NCBI GenBank assembly: GCA_009843725.1
Contig: VYCX01000380.1
Span: forward strand, 1 to 9,786
DNA from: Boseongicola sp. SB0675_bin_26
Lineage (GTDB): Bacteria > Pseudomonadota > Alphaproteobacteria > Rhodobacterales > Rhodobacteraceae
Length of the DNA stretch: 9,786 bases
Reading direction: 5' to 3'
Below, piece after piece: positions 1 to 7,432 of the stretch; position 1 is the first letter of the stretch, and the number at the start of each line of letters is the position of its first letter. The notes under the pieces are model-generated. The model made no database searches, was not told the DNA's origin, and worked only from the letters and a program-made list of their open reading frames with translations. A program made the translations under genes and the position numbers.

Positions 1-90
1 TGGCGGAGACGAAGGGATTCGAACCCTCGAGACGGTTCCCCGTCTACTCCCTTAGCAGGGGAGCGCCTTCGACCACTCGGCCACGTCTCC
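1..90 (-). tRNA. tRNA-Ser (anticodon GCT)
   Basis: The minus strand folds as a complete class II tRNA. It has a 7-bp acceptor stem (GGAGACG with CGTCTCC), a GCC/GGC D stem, and an anticodon stem CTCCC/GGGAG around the loop CTGCTAA. A long variable arm (AGACGG/CCGTCT) follows, then a T arm with loop TTCGAAT. The long variable arm, the GCT anticodon (plus-strand bases 54-56) and discriminator G all identify serine, reading AGC/AGU codons. The CCA end is encoded at bases 3-1. The 3' end coincides with the window edge, so any element integrated at this tRNA end would lie outside the window to the left. Confidence 0.97.
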
Positions 91-624
91 GCCCTCGGGT
101 CTATCGGAGCGGTCAACGTGCGGCAAGCGCGAATTCCCGTTGATATCGCTCCCGGTTGGCATGCGTTGGCTGATCGTGATGGCCGCTCCAATTGGATGTG
201 TTTCACGCCGTTTCACGCCCATCGGTCTCGGCCCGGACGATCCCGAGCGCCAAGGATGCGCATTTCCGGGACACCGGAGCAGCTTGCCATCAGCCACGCC
301 TGTTCGGTCAGGACGGCCGTGCAATCTTCCGGGAACCTGCTTGGGACGGCTTCCGTGCGCGTGCCAACTGGATTCGGCTGGCAAAACGGGCTAGTTCGCA
401 AGACAGCTTGGGTCGGAAAACGAAGCGAAGACTTCGGGAGAGTTGAACGGCATCCGGCATTGGCCGAATATTCGAGAATGGACCAGAAGGCGTTAAGGCT
501 ATCCTCAACCACATGCGTGCAATTGCGTTTGTTGCCAATTCCGGAGATGTCCTTAGCAGCGGCCAGGCGACGCGCATGAAGCGTCGATGTGGCCGTACCA
601 GAGATTGCCCGAAGTGGTCATCTG
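91..624. other. 534-base gap without a convincing gene
   Basis: Open frames exist here on both strands, but none has a recognisable domain, a good ribosome site or protein-like composition. Several run through the tRNA or into the helicase gene in another frame. Visible small structures are a perfect tandem 10-bp repeat GTTTCACGCC (200-209 and 210-219), an 11-base palindrome CGAAG-A-CTTCG (426-436) and a 10-bp palindrome CGAATATTCG (465-474). The region must contain the promoters for the diverging tRNA and helicase genes, but I could not place the helicase promoter. It may also be eroded coding sequence. Confidence 0.6.
100..126 (-). promoter_or_regulatory. possible promoter of tRNA-Ser
   Basis: Reading the minus strand toward the tRNA there is a TTGCCG (121-126) and, 15 bases on, GATAGA (100-105). 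Transcription would start about 7 bases later, just before the tRNA 5' end at base 90. The position fits, but the -10 match is only 3 of 6 and the spacing is short, so this is a weak call. Confidence 0.25.
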
Positions 625-2844
625 ATGGCTGACACTGCGCAAGCGGAGGTTCTTTCCGGGCTCGTCGAACGTGTCGCATTCCATTCCTCCGAGAGCGGAT
701 TCTGCGTTTTGCGCATAAAGGCGCGCGGCCACCGCGACGCCGTCACCGTCGTTGGCAATGCGGCGATGATTTCTGCCGGTGAATGGGTCACCGCGTCGGG
801 TTCCTGGAACAACAACCGGAACTACGGTCTTCAGTTCAAGGCGCGCTTCCTGAAGGCATCTGCGCCGACAACGCTCGAAGGCATCCAGAAGTATCTTGGC
901 TCCGGCATGATCCGGGGGATCGGGTCCGTCTATGCAGAACGGCTGGTCGGGCACTTCGGCAAGGACGTCTTTGACATCATCGAGGCAAATCCCGAGCGCT
1001 TGCGAGAGGTGGAAGGGATCGGCCCCATTCGTGCGGAAAAGATCACGGCAAGCTGGTCGGACCAAAAGATCGTCAGGGAAATCATGGTCTTCCTCCACCA
1101 GAACGGCGTCGGAACCGCGCGGGCCGTCAGAATCTACAAGACCTACGGTGCTGACGCCGTTCAGGTGCTGACCGAGAATCCCTATCGGCTGGCGAAAGAC
1201 ATCCGTGGCATCGGGTTCCGCACGGCGGACACCATCGCAGAGAGGATTGGCGTCGACAAGACCGCCATGATCCGGGTGCGCGCAGGAATCACCTTCGCGT
1301 TGAGCGAAGCAATGGGCAACGGACACTGCGGCCTGCCCAAGGGCGAACTGCATTCCTTGGCAGAGGAGTTGCTGGACGTGCCCGGTCCCCTTGTCGAGAC
1401 GGCGATGGCACTGGAACTCGGTGAAGGCAACGTCACGGCCGACACGGTCGGTGACACGGACTGCATCTTTCTGGCGGGCCTCTACCAGGCGGAACGCGCC
1501 ATCGCGAGCCGCGTGCGCCGGATCATTTCGGGTGCCCTGCCATGGCCTCCAATCGATGCGGACCGGGCCTTGCCATGGATCGAGGGGAGGACGGGGCTGG
1601 CACTTGCGTCCAGCCAGGTCGAGGCTATCCGGCTCGCGCTGACATCCAAGATGCTGATCATCACCGGCGGTCCCGGTGTCGGCAAGACGACCATCGTGAA
1701 CTCCATCCTTCGCATTCTGGCGGCGAAGAGGACGAAGCTGATGCTGTGCGCGCCGACGGGACGCGCCGCCAAGCGCATGACCGAGGCCACGGGGATGGAA
1801 GCAAAGACGATTCACCGGACCCTGGAATTCGATCCCGTCAAGTTCGGATTCAAGCGAAACGAGGACAACCTGCTTGACTGCGACCTGCTCGTCGTGGACG
1901 AGGCCTCGATGGTCGACGTTCCCCTGATGCAGTCGTTGCTCAGGGCGCTGCCGAGCACGGCAGCCCTTCATGTCGTGGGTGACATCGACCAGTTGCCCTC
2001 CGTCGGACCCGGCCAAGTGCTGGCCGACTTCATCAATTCCGGGGCCGTCCCGGTTGTGCGGCTAACGGAAGTGTTTCGACAGGCGGCGCAAAGCAAGATC
2101 GTCACGAGCGCCCACAGGATCAACGACGGGCGCGTGCCCGACCTTTCCACGGTGGACGGCGATGCAGATTTCCATTTCGTGCCCGCCGAGAGTCCGGAAC
2201 AGGCTGTCCTTCGCATCACCGAGCTCGTAAAGAACCGAATCCCGAAGCGGTTCGGCATGGATCCGATCAGGGACATCCAGGTGCTTTGCCCCATGAACCG
2301 GGGCGGCGTGGGCGCGAACTCGCTGAACATCGAGTTGCAGTCCGTCCTGAATCCGCCCGGAGAACTCAAGGTCGAGCGCTTTGGCAGGACCTTCGGGATA
2401 GGCGACAAGGTCATGCAGATCGCGAACGACTACGACAAGGACATTTTCAACGGCGACATTGGAATGATCACTTCCGTCGATCTGGACGAGAGCGAGATAG
2501 CCGTGGAATTCGATGGCCGGTCCGTCGAGATCGGATTCGGGGAACTCGATGCTCTGGTACCGGCCTACGCGGCAACGATTCACAAGAGCCAAGGATCGGA
2601 ATACCCGGCCGTCGTCATTCCGGTTATGATGCAGCATTATGTGATGCTGCAGCGCAACCTGATCTATACCGGTGTCACGCGCGGAAAGAGGCTCGTCGTC
2701 CTTGTTGGACAGAGGAAGGCGGTCGCAATGGCCGTCAGGAACGCCTCGGTACGGCGGAGATGGTCAAAGCTGCATGACTGGCTTTCCGGCAAGGCGGTTG
2801 ATGGAAGCCTGCCGATGGCGCGGTCGGGAGATGGCGGCACCTGA
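625..2844 (+). CDS. recD2: RecD2-type (RecD/TraA family) ATP-dependent 5'-3' DNA helicase
   Basis: A 739-residue superfamily 1B helicase that would unwind DNA in the 5'-3' direction at ATP cost, working without RecBC. Residues 1-75 form the N-terminal OB-like domain typical of RecD2. Helix-hairpin-helix segments follow around 91-112, 126-140 and 195-205 (GIG motifs). The motor motifs are in order: Walker A GGPGVGKTT (348-356, K354), Ia PTGRAAKRM (377-385), DEAS (425-428), GDIDQLPSVGPGQ (452-464), LTEVFRQ (480-486), TIHKSQGSEY (651-660) and YTGVTRGKR (681-689, R686). Length matches the family (about 715-740). I chose ATG 625 because it sits right before the conserved LSGLVERV start and has a GAAGTGG seven bases upstream; a GTG at 589 would add 12 unconserved residues. 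All motifs are intact, so it should be active. It stands alone and converges on the ABC operon. Its biological role here (repair, recombination or replication restart) is not shown by context. Confidence 0.95.
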   Translation: MADTAQAEVLSGLVERVAFHSSESGFCVLRIKARGHRDAVTVVGNAAMISAGEWVTASGSWNNNRNYGLQFKARFLKASAPTTLEGIQKYLGSGMIRGIGSVYAERLVGHFGKDVFDIIEANPERLREVEGIGPIRAEKITASWSDQKIVREIMVFLHQNGVGTARAVRIYKTYGADAVQVLTENPYRLAKDIRGIGFRTADTIAERIGVDKTAMIRVRAGITFALSEAMGNGHCGLPKGELHSLAEELLDVPGPLVETAMALELGEGNVTADTVGDTDCIFLAGLYQAERAIASRVRRIISGALPWPPIDADRALPWIEGRTGLALASSQVEAIRLALTSKMLIITGGPGVGKTTIVNSILRILAAKRTKLMLCAPTGRAAKRMTEATGMEAKTIHRTLEFDPVKFGFKRNEDNLLDCDLLVVDEASMVDVPLMQSLLRALPSTAALHVVGDIDQLPSVGPGQVLADFINSGAVPVVRLTEVFRQAAQSKIVTSAHRINDGRVPDLSTVDGDADFHFVPAESPEQAVLRITELVKNRIPKRFGMDPIRDIQVLCPMNRGGVGANSLNIELQSVLNPPGELKVERFGRTFGIGDKVMQIANDYDKDIFNGDIGMITSVDLDESEIAVEFDGRSVEIGFGELDALVPAYAATIHKSQGSEYPAVVIPVMMQHYVMLQRNLIYTGVTRGKRLVVLVGQRKAVAMAVRNASVRRRWSKLHDWLSGKAVDGSLPMARSGDGGT

Positions 2845-2850
2845 GCAGCC

Positions 2851-2867
2851 CGAATCGCCTGGATTCG
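2851..2867. terminator. small hairpin just after recD2
   Basis: A perfect 6-bp inverted repeat, CGAATC and GATTCG, around a 5-base loop begins 6 bases after the recD2 stop codon. There is no T-run after it on either strand, so it is not a classic intrinsic terminator. It could be a 3'-end stabilising or Rho-assisted stop structure. Confidence 0.3.
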
Positions 2868-2943
2868 CGACATCTGCATCGGTTCTGGTTGTCATGAAGT
2901 GTCTTGGACGATGTCGCTGAACGGGCGCCGCAGACAGGTGCTT

Positions 2944-2980
2944 CGAACTGCGTGAATGACTCTCCGAAGGAGGCAGTTCG
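2944..2980. repeat. 8-bp inverted repeat with nested hairpin between convergent genes
   Basis: CGAACTGC (2944-2951) and GCAGTTCG (2973-2980) are perfectly complementary and enclose 21 bases. Inside, CTCC-GAA-GGAG (2962-2972) forms a second small stem abutting the outer arm. The structure sits between the ends of recD2 and the SnoaL-like gene, which converge. No T-run follows on either strand. It may act as a bidirectional transcript-end structure, but this is inferred from position only. Confidence 0.5.
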
Positions 2981-3027
2981 GTCGCATGCAACGGCTCTTG
3001 CTTGCGGACCGCCGGCTCGCGTCAGCC

Positions 3028-4080
3028 CTACGGATGCCCGCCGCCTGAATTGATTCGGCCAAGATTGCGAGCCTTGTTGAACTCCCGGAGCCTGGCAAGC
3101 ACGTCGACGCCCAGCTGCCGGAAGGCGTCGAGGATGTCCACCATCACCCAGTTCTCGCGGATCCTTCCGTTCTCGATGCGCCAGAAGTCCAGCGAGCGCA
3201 TGGTGATCTCCTTGCCCGATGGCGCGATGCCCAGCCAACCGCCATGCGACAGGGTCTGGATCATGTTGGGCCATCCGGTCACGGCGCAGTAGTTGTTGTC
3301 GCCGAAGAAATGGTACGTGACCTGATCCGCCTTGGAACCCCGGTCGGGCATGGCGTTCAGGAACGGGATCTGGTGCCAGTTGCGGAATCCACCGATTCCC
3401 CGGCCCGTGCCTATTCCTGCAGGACCGTACCAGTTCATGCGCGCGTCCCAGAAGCGTGGCATCTCCATGACCTCGGGGCCACCCTGTGATGGGTGGCGCT
3501 TCATGTGCCGCAGCATGTCCACGACGATTTCCTTGCTGGCCCTGCTCGTCACGTCGTCTCTCGGCGGGCGGCACAGTCCGTCGCCTGATGACGGGCCGGG
3601 AATGCAGAATTCGCGACCGAGGGATGGTGCCATCGGCCATGCACTCGCTTGCATCATGACTTCAGGGACATCCCAAAGCGCTTGGCATTCGACGACCCGG
3701 CCGGACTCGAACCGGTAGAATTCGTGAAATCGCATGTGCGCCAGGTGGCCCGTCGGCGGGATGTCGAGAAACGGCGCCACGAACGTGCCCATGAAATGGC
3801 CGCCGCAGCCAACCCAGTCTTGCCCGTGATCGTCGTTGCCCGCCATCACGATCCAGTCACGCCTCTCGACGTCGGGCCATGCGGACTTGAGCAATGACAG
3901 GGCCCGGTCATGAAGCTCCTCCGGCCCCGTCATGTCCCCGAACGGGTGAGCAAGGTGACACGCCGCTTCGGGGGCAAGGACCTCGCCGAGCGCTCGGCGC
4001 AATGTCGCCTCGACCCAGTCATGCTGGGCGGCGCGCAGCGGGTCGAGGGCAGCGCGATTCAGCTCGTGAATGCTGGTCAT
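3028..4080 (-). CDS. tandem SnoaL-like / NTF2-fold protein, last gene of the ABC operon
   Basis: A 350-residue protein with no signal peptide or membrane segment, so probably cytoplasmic. It consists of two SnoaL-like (NTF2 alpha+beta cone) halves, about 20-145 and 190-325. The halves still resemble each other: IPPTGHLAHMRFHEFYRFESGR (residues 107-128, split here as IPPTG, MRFHEFYRFESGR) corresponds to IAPSG and MRSLDFWRIENGR (residues 285-306), each followed by an acidic W/D stretch. SnoaL-family proteins include polyketide cyclases, hydratases, isomerases and many proteins of unknown role. The gene lies 61 bases after the MalG-type permease on the same strand, so it is probably cotranscribed and may act on the imported compound. 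ATG 4080 is preceded by GGGAG and AGG near 4-14 bases upstream. The stop is TAG. The fold call is firm; the reaction is unknown to me. Confidence 0.85.
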   Translation of the reverse strand: MTSIHELNRAALDPLRAAQHDWVEATLRRALGEVLAPEAACHLAHPFGDMTGPEELHDRALSLLKSAWPDVERRDWIVMAGNDDHGQDWVGCGGHFMGTFVAPFLDIPPTGHLAHMRFHEFYRFESGRVVECQALWDVPEVMMQASAWPMAPSLGREFCIPGPSSGDGLCRPPRDDVTSRASKEIVVDMLRHMKRHPSQGGPEVMEMPRFWDARMNWYGPAGIGTGRGIGGFRNWHQIPFLNAMPDRGSKADQVTYHFFGDNNYCAVTGWPNMIQTLSHGGWLGIAPSGKEITMRSLDFWRIENGRIRENWVMVDILDAFRQLGVDVLARLREFNKARNLGRINSGGGHP

Positions 4081-4141
4081 GGAACCTGTTCTCCCAGGAG
4101 CCCGGGTCGCGGACTGCGCCGCGCGTTGTCAGCAGGCGGGT

Positions 4142-5023
4142 TCAACCCTTGACCGCGCCCGCCGTCAGCCCGCTTACGATCTGCCGCTGGAAGAACAGGA
4201 TCAGCACGAAGAGCGGTGCCGTGGCCGAGACAACGGCTGCCACCGCGAACATGATGTTGCCCTGCACCTGAACCGAACCGAGGAAGCTGGCGACCGCCGG
4301 GACCATCGTCTCGTTCGGTTTGCTCAGCAGCATCGAGGTGACGGCATAGTCATTGTAGGCAAGCAGGAAGCTGAAGAGGCCCGTGGTAATCACCCCTGGC
4401 CACATGACCGGCACGATGACGTTCCAGAAAGCCTGGAACCGGGTGCAGCCGTCGACCATGGCGCTTTCGTCCATGTCTTTCGGGATGTTCAGGAAGAACG
4501 AGTGCAGCATCCAGAGCGTGAAGGGCTGGTTGATCGCAACAAGCACGATGACGGTTGTCGCCTTCAGTCCCCAGATGTTCCACTCGAAGAACGGCAGCAT
4601 GTAACCCGAAACCAGCGTGATGTGCGGCATTGCGCGAAACGCGAGAGCTGCCATCAGGACCCAGAATGCATAGCGGAAGCCGGAGCGGGCCAGCGCGTAC
4701 CCGCCGAGCGTTCCGAAGGTGAGCGAAATGCAGACGGTGAAGAAAACGATGACCAAGGTGTTGAATACGTTTCTCCAGAACTCCTCCTGGATCCACGCGC
4801 CGAAATATCCGTTGAGCGTAAAGGCGCCACCGGTTTCACGGGTCGTCAAGATGCCGTAGATGGCGTTGGTCCAGTCCGCTTTCGAGAAGAAGTCGCCCTG
4901 CACCTTGAAGCTGCCCCATACCGTCCAAAGGAAGGGAAAGGCCGCGATGATCAGCCAGGTGATCACGAGCGCATAGGAAACAACTCTTAGCGTTGTGAGA
5001 CGGGATTCTGCCTTCGTCGCCAT
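4142..5023 (-). CDS. carbohydrate ABC transporter permease, MalG type
   Basis: A 293-residue inner-membrane subunit that should form half of the importer channel with the MalF-type protein. Hydrophobic segments lie near residues 14-36, 87-110, 118-143, 153-175, 205-225 and 258-280, the six-helix pattern of MalG homologues. The cytoplasmic EAA loop that docks on the ATPase is at 186-210 (ESAMVDGCTRFQAFW then IVPVMWPG). The C-terminus GLTAGAVKG is the usual MalG-family end. ATG 5023 has GAGGAG (5033-5038) nine bases upstream, and this site overlaps the TGA of the preceding permease gene. Translation of the two permeases is therefore probably coupled. The family normally transports sugars, oligosaccharides, polyols or glycerol phosphate; the sequence does not say which. 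Confidence 0.95.
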   Translation of the reverse strand: MATKAESRLTTLRVVSYALVITWLIIAAFPFLWTVWGSFKVQGDFFSKADWTNAIYGILTTRETGGAFTLNGYFGAWIQEEFWRNVFNTLVIVFFTVCISLTFGTLGGYALARSGFRYAFWVLMAALAFRAMPHITLVSGYMLPFFEWNIWGLKATTVIVLVAINQPFTLWMLHSFFLNIPKDMDESAMVDGCTRFQAFWNVIVPVMWPGVITTGLFSFLLAYNDYAVTSMLLSKPNETMVPAVASFLGSVQVQGNIMFAVAAVVSATAPLFVLILFFQRQIVSGLTAGAVKG

Positions 5024-5036
5024 GATTGTCGTCTCC

Positions 5037-6068
5037 TCAATGTGCCTTGGCGTTGAAATCGCGCCAGGTGCGGATCAGCACCGGTGCCAGCAGGATCACG
5101 ACGCCGAGGATTGTCAGCATCGAGGTCGCGCTGGCGGAGGCGTAGAGCGGGTTGCCGGCTTCACGAAGGTCGCTGACGATGAATGTGCTCAGTGACTGGG
5201 CGTGAGCCTCCGCCTGGAAACTGACCAGCGGTTCGAACACCCGGAAATTGTCCATCAGAAGCATCAGCGTGACGAAGGACACGAGCGGCATCAGGTGTGG
5301 AACCACGACGCTGATCATCGTCTGCCACTTGTTGGCTCCGTCCACACGGGCAGCCTCCAACGTGTCCTGGGGCACCGTTTGCAGCCCGGCGTAAAACGTG
5401 ATGAACGCGAAAGGCAGGGTGTGCCAGACCCCGTAGACCATCAGCATGATCCACATGAGCGGCGTCGAGGCCTTGATGCTGAGAGACGGGTCGTTGAAGA
5501 TGTTCTGAAGCGTTGCGCCGATGATGCCTTCACCATCAACCATCCAGGAAAGGATCATCGAGCCGACGATCGTCGCGACAAGGAAAGGCAATAGCGAGAT
5601 GAAAATCGCGACGCCACGGAACGCCTTGGGCAGGTTGTTTACGCCGACGGCAACGGCCAGTCCGAAAATCAGGACCAGCGGCGTCACGACAAAGGTGTAG
5701 GTCAGCGTAAAGACCAGGGCCTTGTAGAATTTCAGGTCCATTATGCCATCAATGAAGGATGACAGTCCGGTTGATGTGCGCCAGACCTCGGCGATCTCTG
5801 CGGACGCCAGGTGGGAGCGGTCAAAATAGGTGGCCAGGCCGTTGAATCGGCCAAGTGGCTGTTCTTCGCGCAGCTGGGCAGTCGCTTCCGTATCGACCTG
5901 GGTTTCCTCGACACAGCCGAAGGGGCCGCAGCTTTCCGAGACGACCAGGACCTGCTCGTGCTGCACAAACAGCGACTGGATGAAGACCGAGACGATGGGC
6001 AGGGCGATAAAGAGCACCATCGCCGAGAGTGTCGGCAAGATGAACCAAAAGAACGTACGGTGTTTCAT
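5037..6068 (-). CDS. carbohydrate ABC transporter permease, MalF type
   Basis: A 343-residue membrane subunit paired with the MalG-type permease encoded 13 bases downstream. A first hydrophobic helix (about 7-32) is followed by a long hydrophilic stretch, residues 36-112, then helices near 113-145, 152-178, 203-228, 258-280 and 315-336. The stretch at 36-112 should be periplasmic, corresponds in position to the enlarged P2 loop of MalF, and contains two cysteines (C47 and C52 in CGPFGC) that could form a disulfide. The EAA loop is at 237-261 (LEAARVDGANKWQTM then VVPHLMP). Start ATG 6068 has only a weak upstream GGGG, and an out-of-frame ATG lies five bases before it, so the N-terminus is slightly less certain than the rest. 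It belongs to the same operon as its neighbours. Confidence 0.94.
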   Translation of the reverse strand: MKHRTFFWFILPTLSAMVLFIALPIVSVFIQSLFVQHEQVLVVSESCGPFGCVEETQVDTEATAQLREEQPLGRFNGLATYFDRSHLASAEIAEVWRTSTGLSSFIDGIMDLKFYKALVFTLTYTFVVTPLVLIFGLAVAVGVNNLPKAFRGVAIFISLLPFLVATIVGSMILSWMVDGEGIIGATLQNIFNDPSLSIKASTPLMWIMLMVYGVWHTLPFAFITFYAGLQTVPQDTLEAARVDGANKWQTMISVVVPHLMPLVSFVTLMLLMDNFRVFEPLVSFQAEAHAQSLSTFIVSDLREAGNPLYASASATSMLTILGVVILLAPVLIRTWRDFNAKAH

Positions 6069-6100
6069 CGCATGTGCCCCGTCGTGAAATCCAATGGGTT

Positions 6101-6126
6101 GAAGAGGGCCTCCGAGGGCCCCCTTC
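6101..6126 (-). promoter_or_regulatory. strong intercistronic stem-loop after the solute-binding protein gene
   Basis: Ten bases after the binding-protein stop codon the minus strand can form a 10-bp stem, GAAGGGGGCC with GGCCCTCTTC, with one G-U pair and a six-base loop CTCGGA. No U-run follows, so it is unlikely to end transcription fully. Structures in this place (as between malE and malF) protect the upstream mRNA from 3' exonucleases and raise binding-protein output relative to permeases. That role is inferred here. Confidence 0.7.
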
Positions 6127-6136
6127 AGCGGAGAGG

Positions 6137-7381
6137 CTACTGCAGGAAGCCTGCTTCCTTCGCAGCGGTCCGGTAAGCCGCTTCAACGTCAGCCAGAGCG
6201 TCTTCCGCGCTCTCGTCACCCTTGTAGAAATCCACCAGTTCGGAACCCAGCGCGTTGTGCATCAGGTTGATGAACGGGATCATCGGATATGGCTTGGCGC
6301 CAGCCGCTGCAGTTGCCGAAACACCTGCTGCTGCCGGGCCGGGCCGGAAGCCCTCGATCAGCCAGATGGCTTTGTCGTTGTGCTCTTCCATCAGGTCAGA
6401 GGTCAGGCCGCTGACCAGAGCCGCGAAGGTGGCTTCCGCGTCTTCATCCGGAATGTTCTTGGCGACGGTCACGCCATCCCACCACAGGGTCGCGGCCGGC
6501 GTCGATCCGCCGCCTGCCGTCGGTGCTGCAGACAAGACGGTGTTTGACGTGACTTCGTCGCTCGAACCTTCGTCGTCAAGAACCGCACCACCGCGCGACC
6601 CCCACATGATCGCCATGGCCGCCTTGCCGGCTTCCCACAGGCCCTGGGTCTCGTTCGAGGCATGGCTCAGGTGATCCGGGTGTGCGTACTCGAGCAGCGA
6701 CTTGATCGTCCCCAGAGCGGCAATGCCTTCGGGCGAGTTGACGTTCGGCTCGGCCGAACCCGGCTTGAACAGCTCACCGCCGTTGGCGAAGAAGAACAGG
6801 TTGAAGATTTCGCCGACGTTCCAGCCAACCTTCATGTTCATCACGATCGGATGTTCCATGATGCCTGCGGCGCGGATTTTCTCGGCCGCTGCAACGACTT
6901 CTTCAACAGTTGCCGGGATCCCTTCGACACCGGCCTGCTCGAGGACGTCGGTGCGCGAAAACAGGTGCTGCGAGTTCGCCATGAATGCCACGGCCATGAC
7001 GTTGCCGCCGATGGTGATCAGCTGCGACGGCTTCAGGTGCTGGCCGTATTTTGCAACATATTCGTCCAGCGGGCGGACCAGGCCGTCGTTCATCAGCTGG
7101 GTCAGGGTCGAGTTGGCGACGATGACCGAGGTGTATTCTGCCGGGTTCGGGGTCAGGGCCTGGTTCATCATGTCACGCGTGTTGTCGCGCAGGTTGATGG
7201 TGAACTCGCCGGCATTTGCCGCGCAATTGGCTTCGGCGGCGCCGGCAACGGCCTGGATGGCCGGGAAGTCGGAGCCGAGGATCCGGACCGACTTGCCGGA
7301 CGGACCACAGTCTGCCGCGAATGCAGTCGAACCCATAAGGCCAGCTATGGCGCCCGCGAGGGCTGCTTTCTTCAGAAACAT
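6137..7381 (-). CDS. extracellular solute-binding protein of the carbohydrate ABC transporter (family 1)
   Basis: A 414-residue periplasmic receptor that should capture the solute and deliver it to the two permeases. The first 22 residues are a clean Sec signal: positive MFLKK, hydrophobic core, and AFA before ADCGPSG as the likely signal peptidase I site. C25 and C53 are the only cysteines I see in the first 60 residues and could pair. The body has the usual length and the aromatic-rich segments of sugar-binding family 1 proteins, for example LWWDGVTVA, and a C-terminal helix ending AAKEAGFLQ. The start at 7381 is decided by an AAGGAG exactly six bases upstream and by the signal peptide. An in-frame ATG at 7468 would bury the signal behind 29 charged residues and is rejected. 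Stem-loops lie on both sides of the gene. The ligand cannot be predicted. Confidence 0.94.
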   Translation of the reverse strand: MFLKKAALAGAIAGLMGSTAFAADCGPSGKSVRILGSDFPAIQAVAGAAEANCAANAGEFTINLRDNTRDMMNQALTPNPAEYTSVIVANSTLTQLMNDGLVRPLDEYVAKYGQHLKPSQLITIGGNVMAVAFMANSQHLFSRTDVLEQAGVEGIPATVEEVVAAAEKIRAAGIMEHPIVMNMKVGWNVGEIFNLFFFANGGELFKPGSAEPNVNSPEGIAALGTIKSLLEYAHPDHLSHASNETQGLWEAGKAAMAIMWGSRGGAVLDDEGSSDEVTSNTVLSAAPTAGGGSTPAATLWWDGVTVAKNIPDEDAEATFAALVSGLTSDLMEEHNDKAIWLIEGFRPGPAAAGVSATAAAGAKPYPMIPFINLMHNALGSELVDFYKGDESAEDALADVEAAYRTAAKEAGFLQ

Positions 7382-7387
7382 TGTAAT

Positions 7388-7393
7388 CTCCTT
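7388..7393 (-). promoter_or_regulatory. ribosome binding site that fixes the binding-protein start
   Basis: AAGGAG on the minus strand lies six bases before ATG 7381. It is the best ribosome site in the operon and supports the short start over the upstream ATG at 7468. Confidence 0.85.
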
Positions 7394-7407
7394 GGTTTCT
7401 GTTGGTT

Positions 7408-7432
7408 CGGTGCGCCTTGCAACCGCGCACCG
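7408..7432 (-). promoter_or_regulatory. GC-rich stem-loop between ATPase and binding-protein genes
   Basis: In the 96-base spacer the minus strand carries CGGTGCGC and GCGCACCG, a perfect 8-bp stem with a nine-base loop GGTTGCAAG. GGTT and AACC outside it can extend the stem past a seven-base bulge. It ends 26 bases before the binding-protein start, so it could protect the 5' end of a processed mRNA or partly stop transcription coming from the ATPase gene. Function is inferred. Confidence 0.6.

Noticed and set aside
118..579. 153-codon open frame upstream of recD2
   Set aside because: There is no good ribosome site, no recognisable domain, and a composition like random GC-rich sequence. Competing frames of similar length overlap it.
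589..624. GTG 589 as start of recD2
   Set aside because: The extra 12 residues are not part of the conserved N-terminus, and ATG 625 directly precedes the family start. I cannot fully exclude it.
91..624. SOS box (GTTC-N7-GTTC) upstream of the helicase
   Set aside because: GTTC occurrences near 302 and 395 were checked, and neither has a second GTTC seven bases later.
553..2016. 487-codon open frame on the minus strand
   Set aside because: It lies antisense to the helicase gene, whose motifs are all intact. Long antisense frames are expected from GC-rich codon use. The protein has no recognisable domain.
4070..4990. 306-codon open frame on the plus strand
   Set aside because: It is antisense to the MalG-type permease. 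It is very hydrophilic and repetitive in charge, as expected of the complement of a membrane protein gene.
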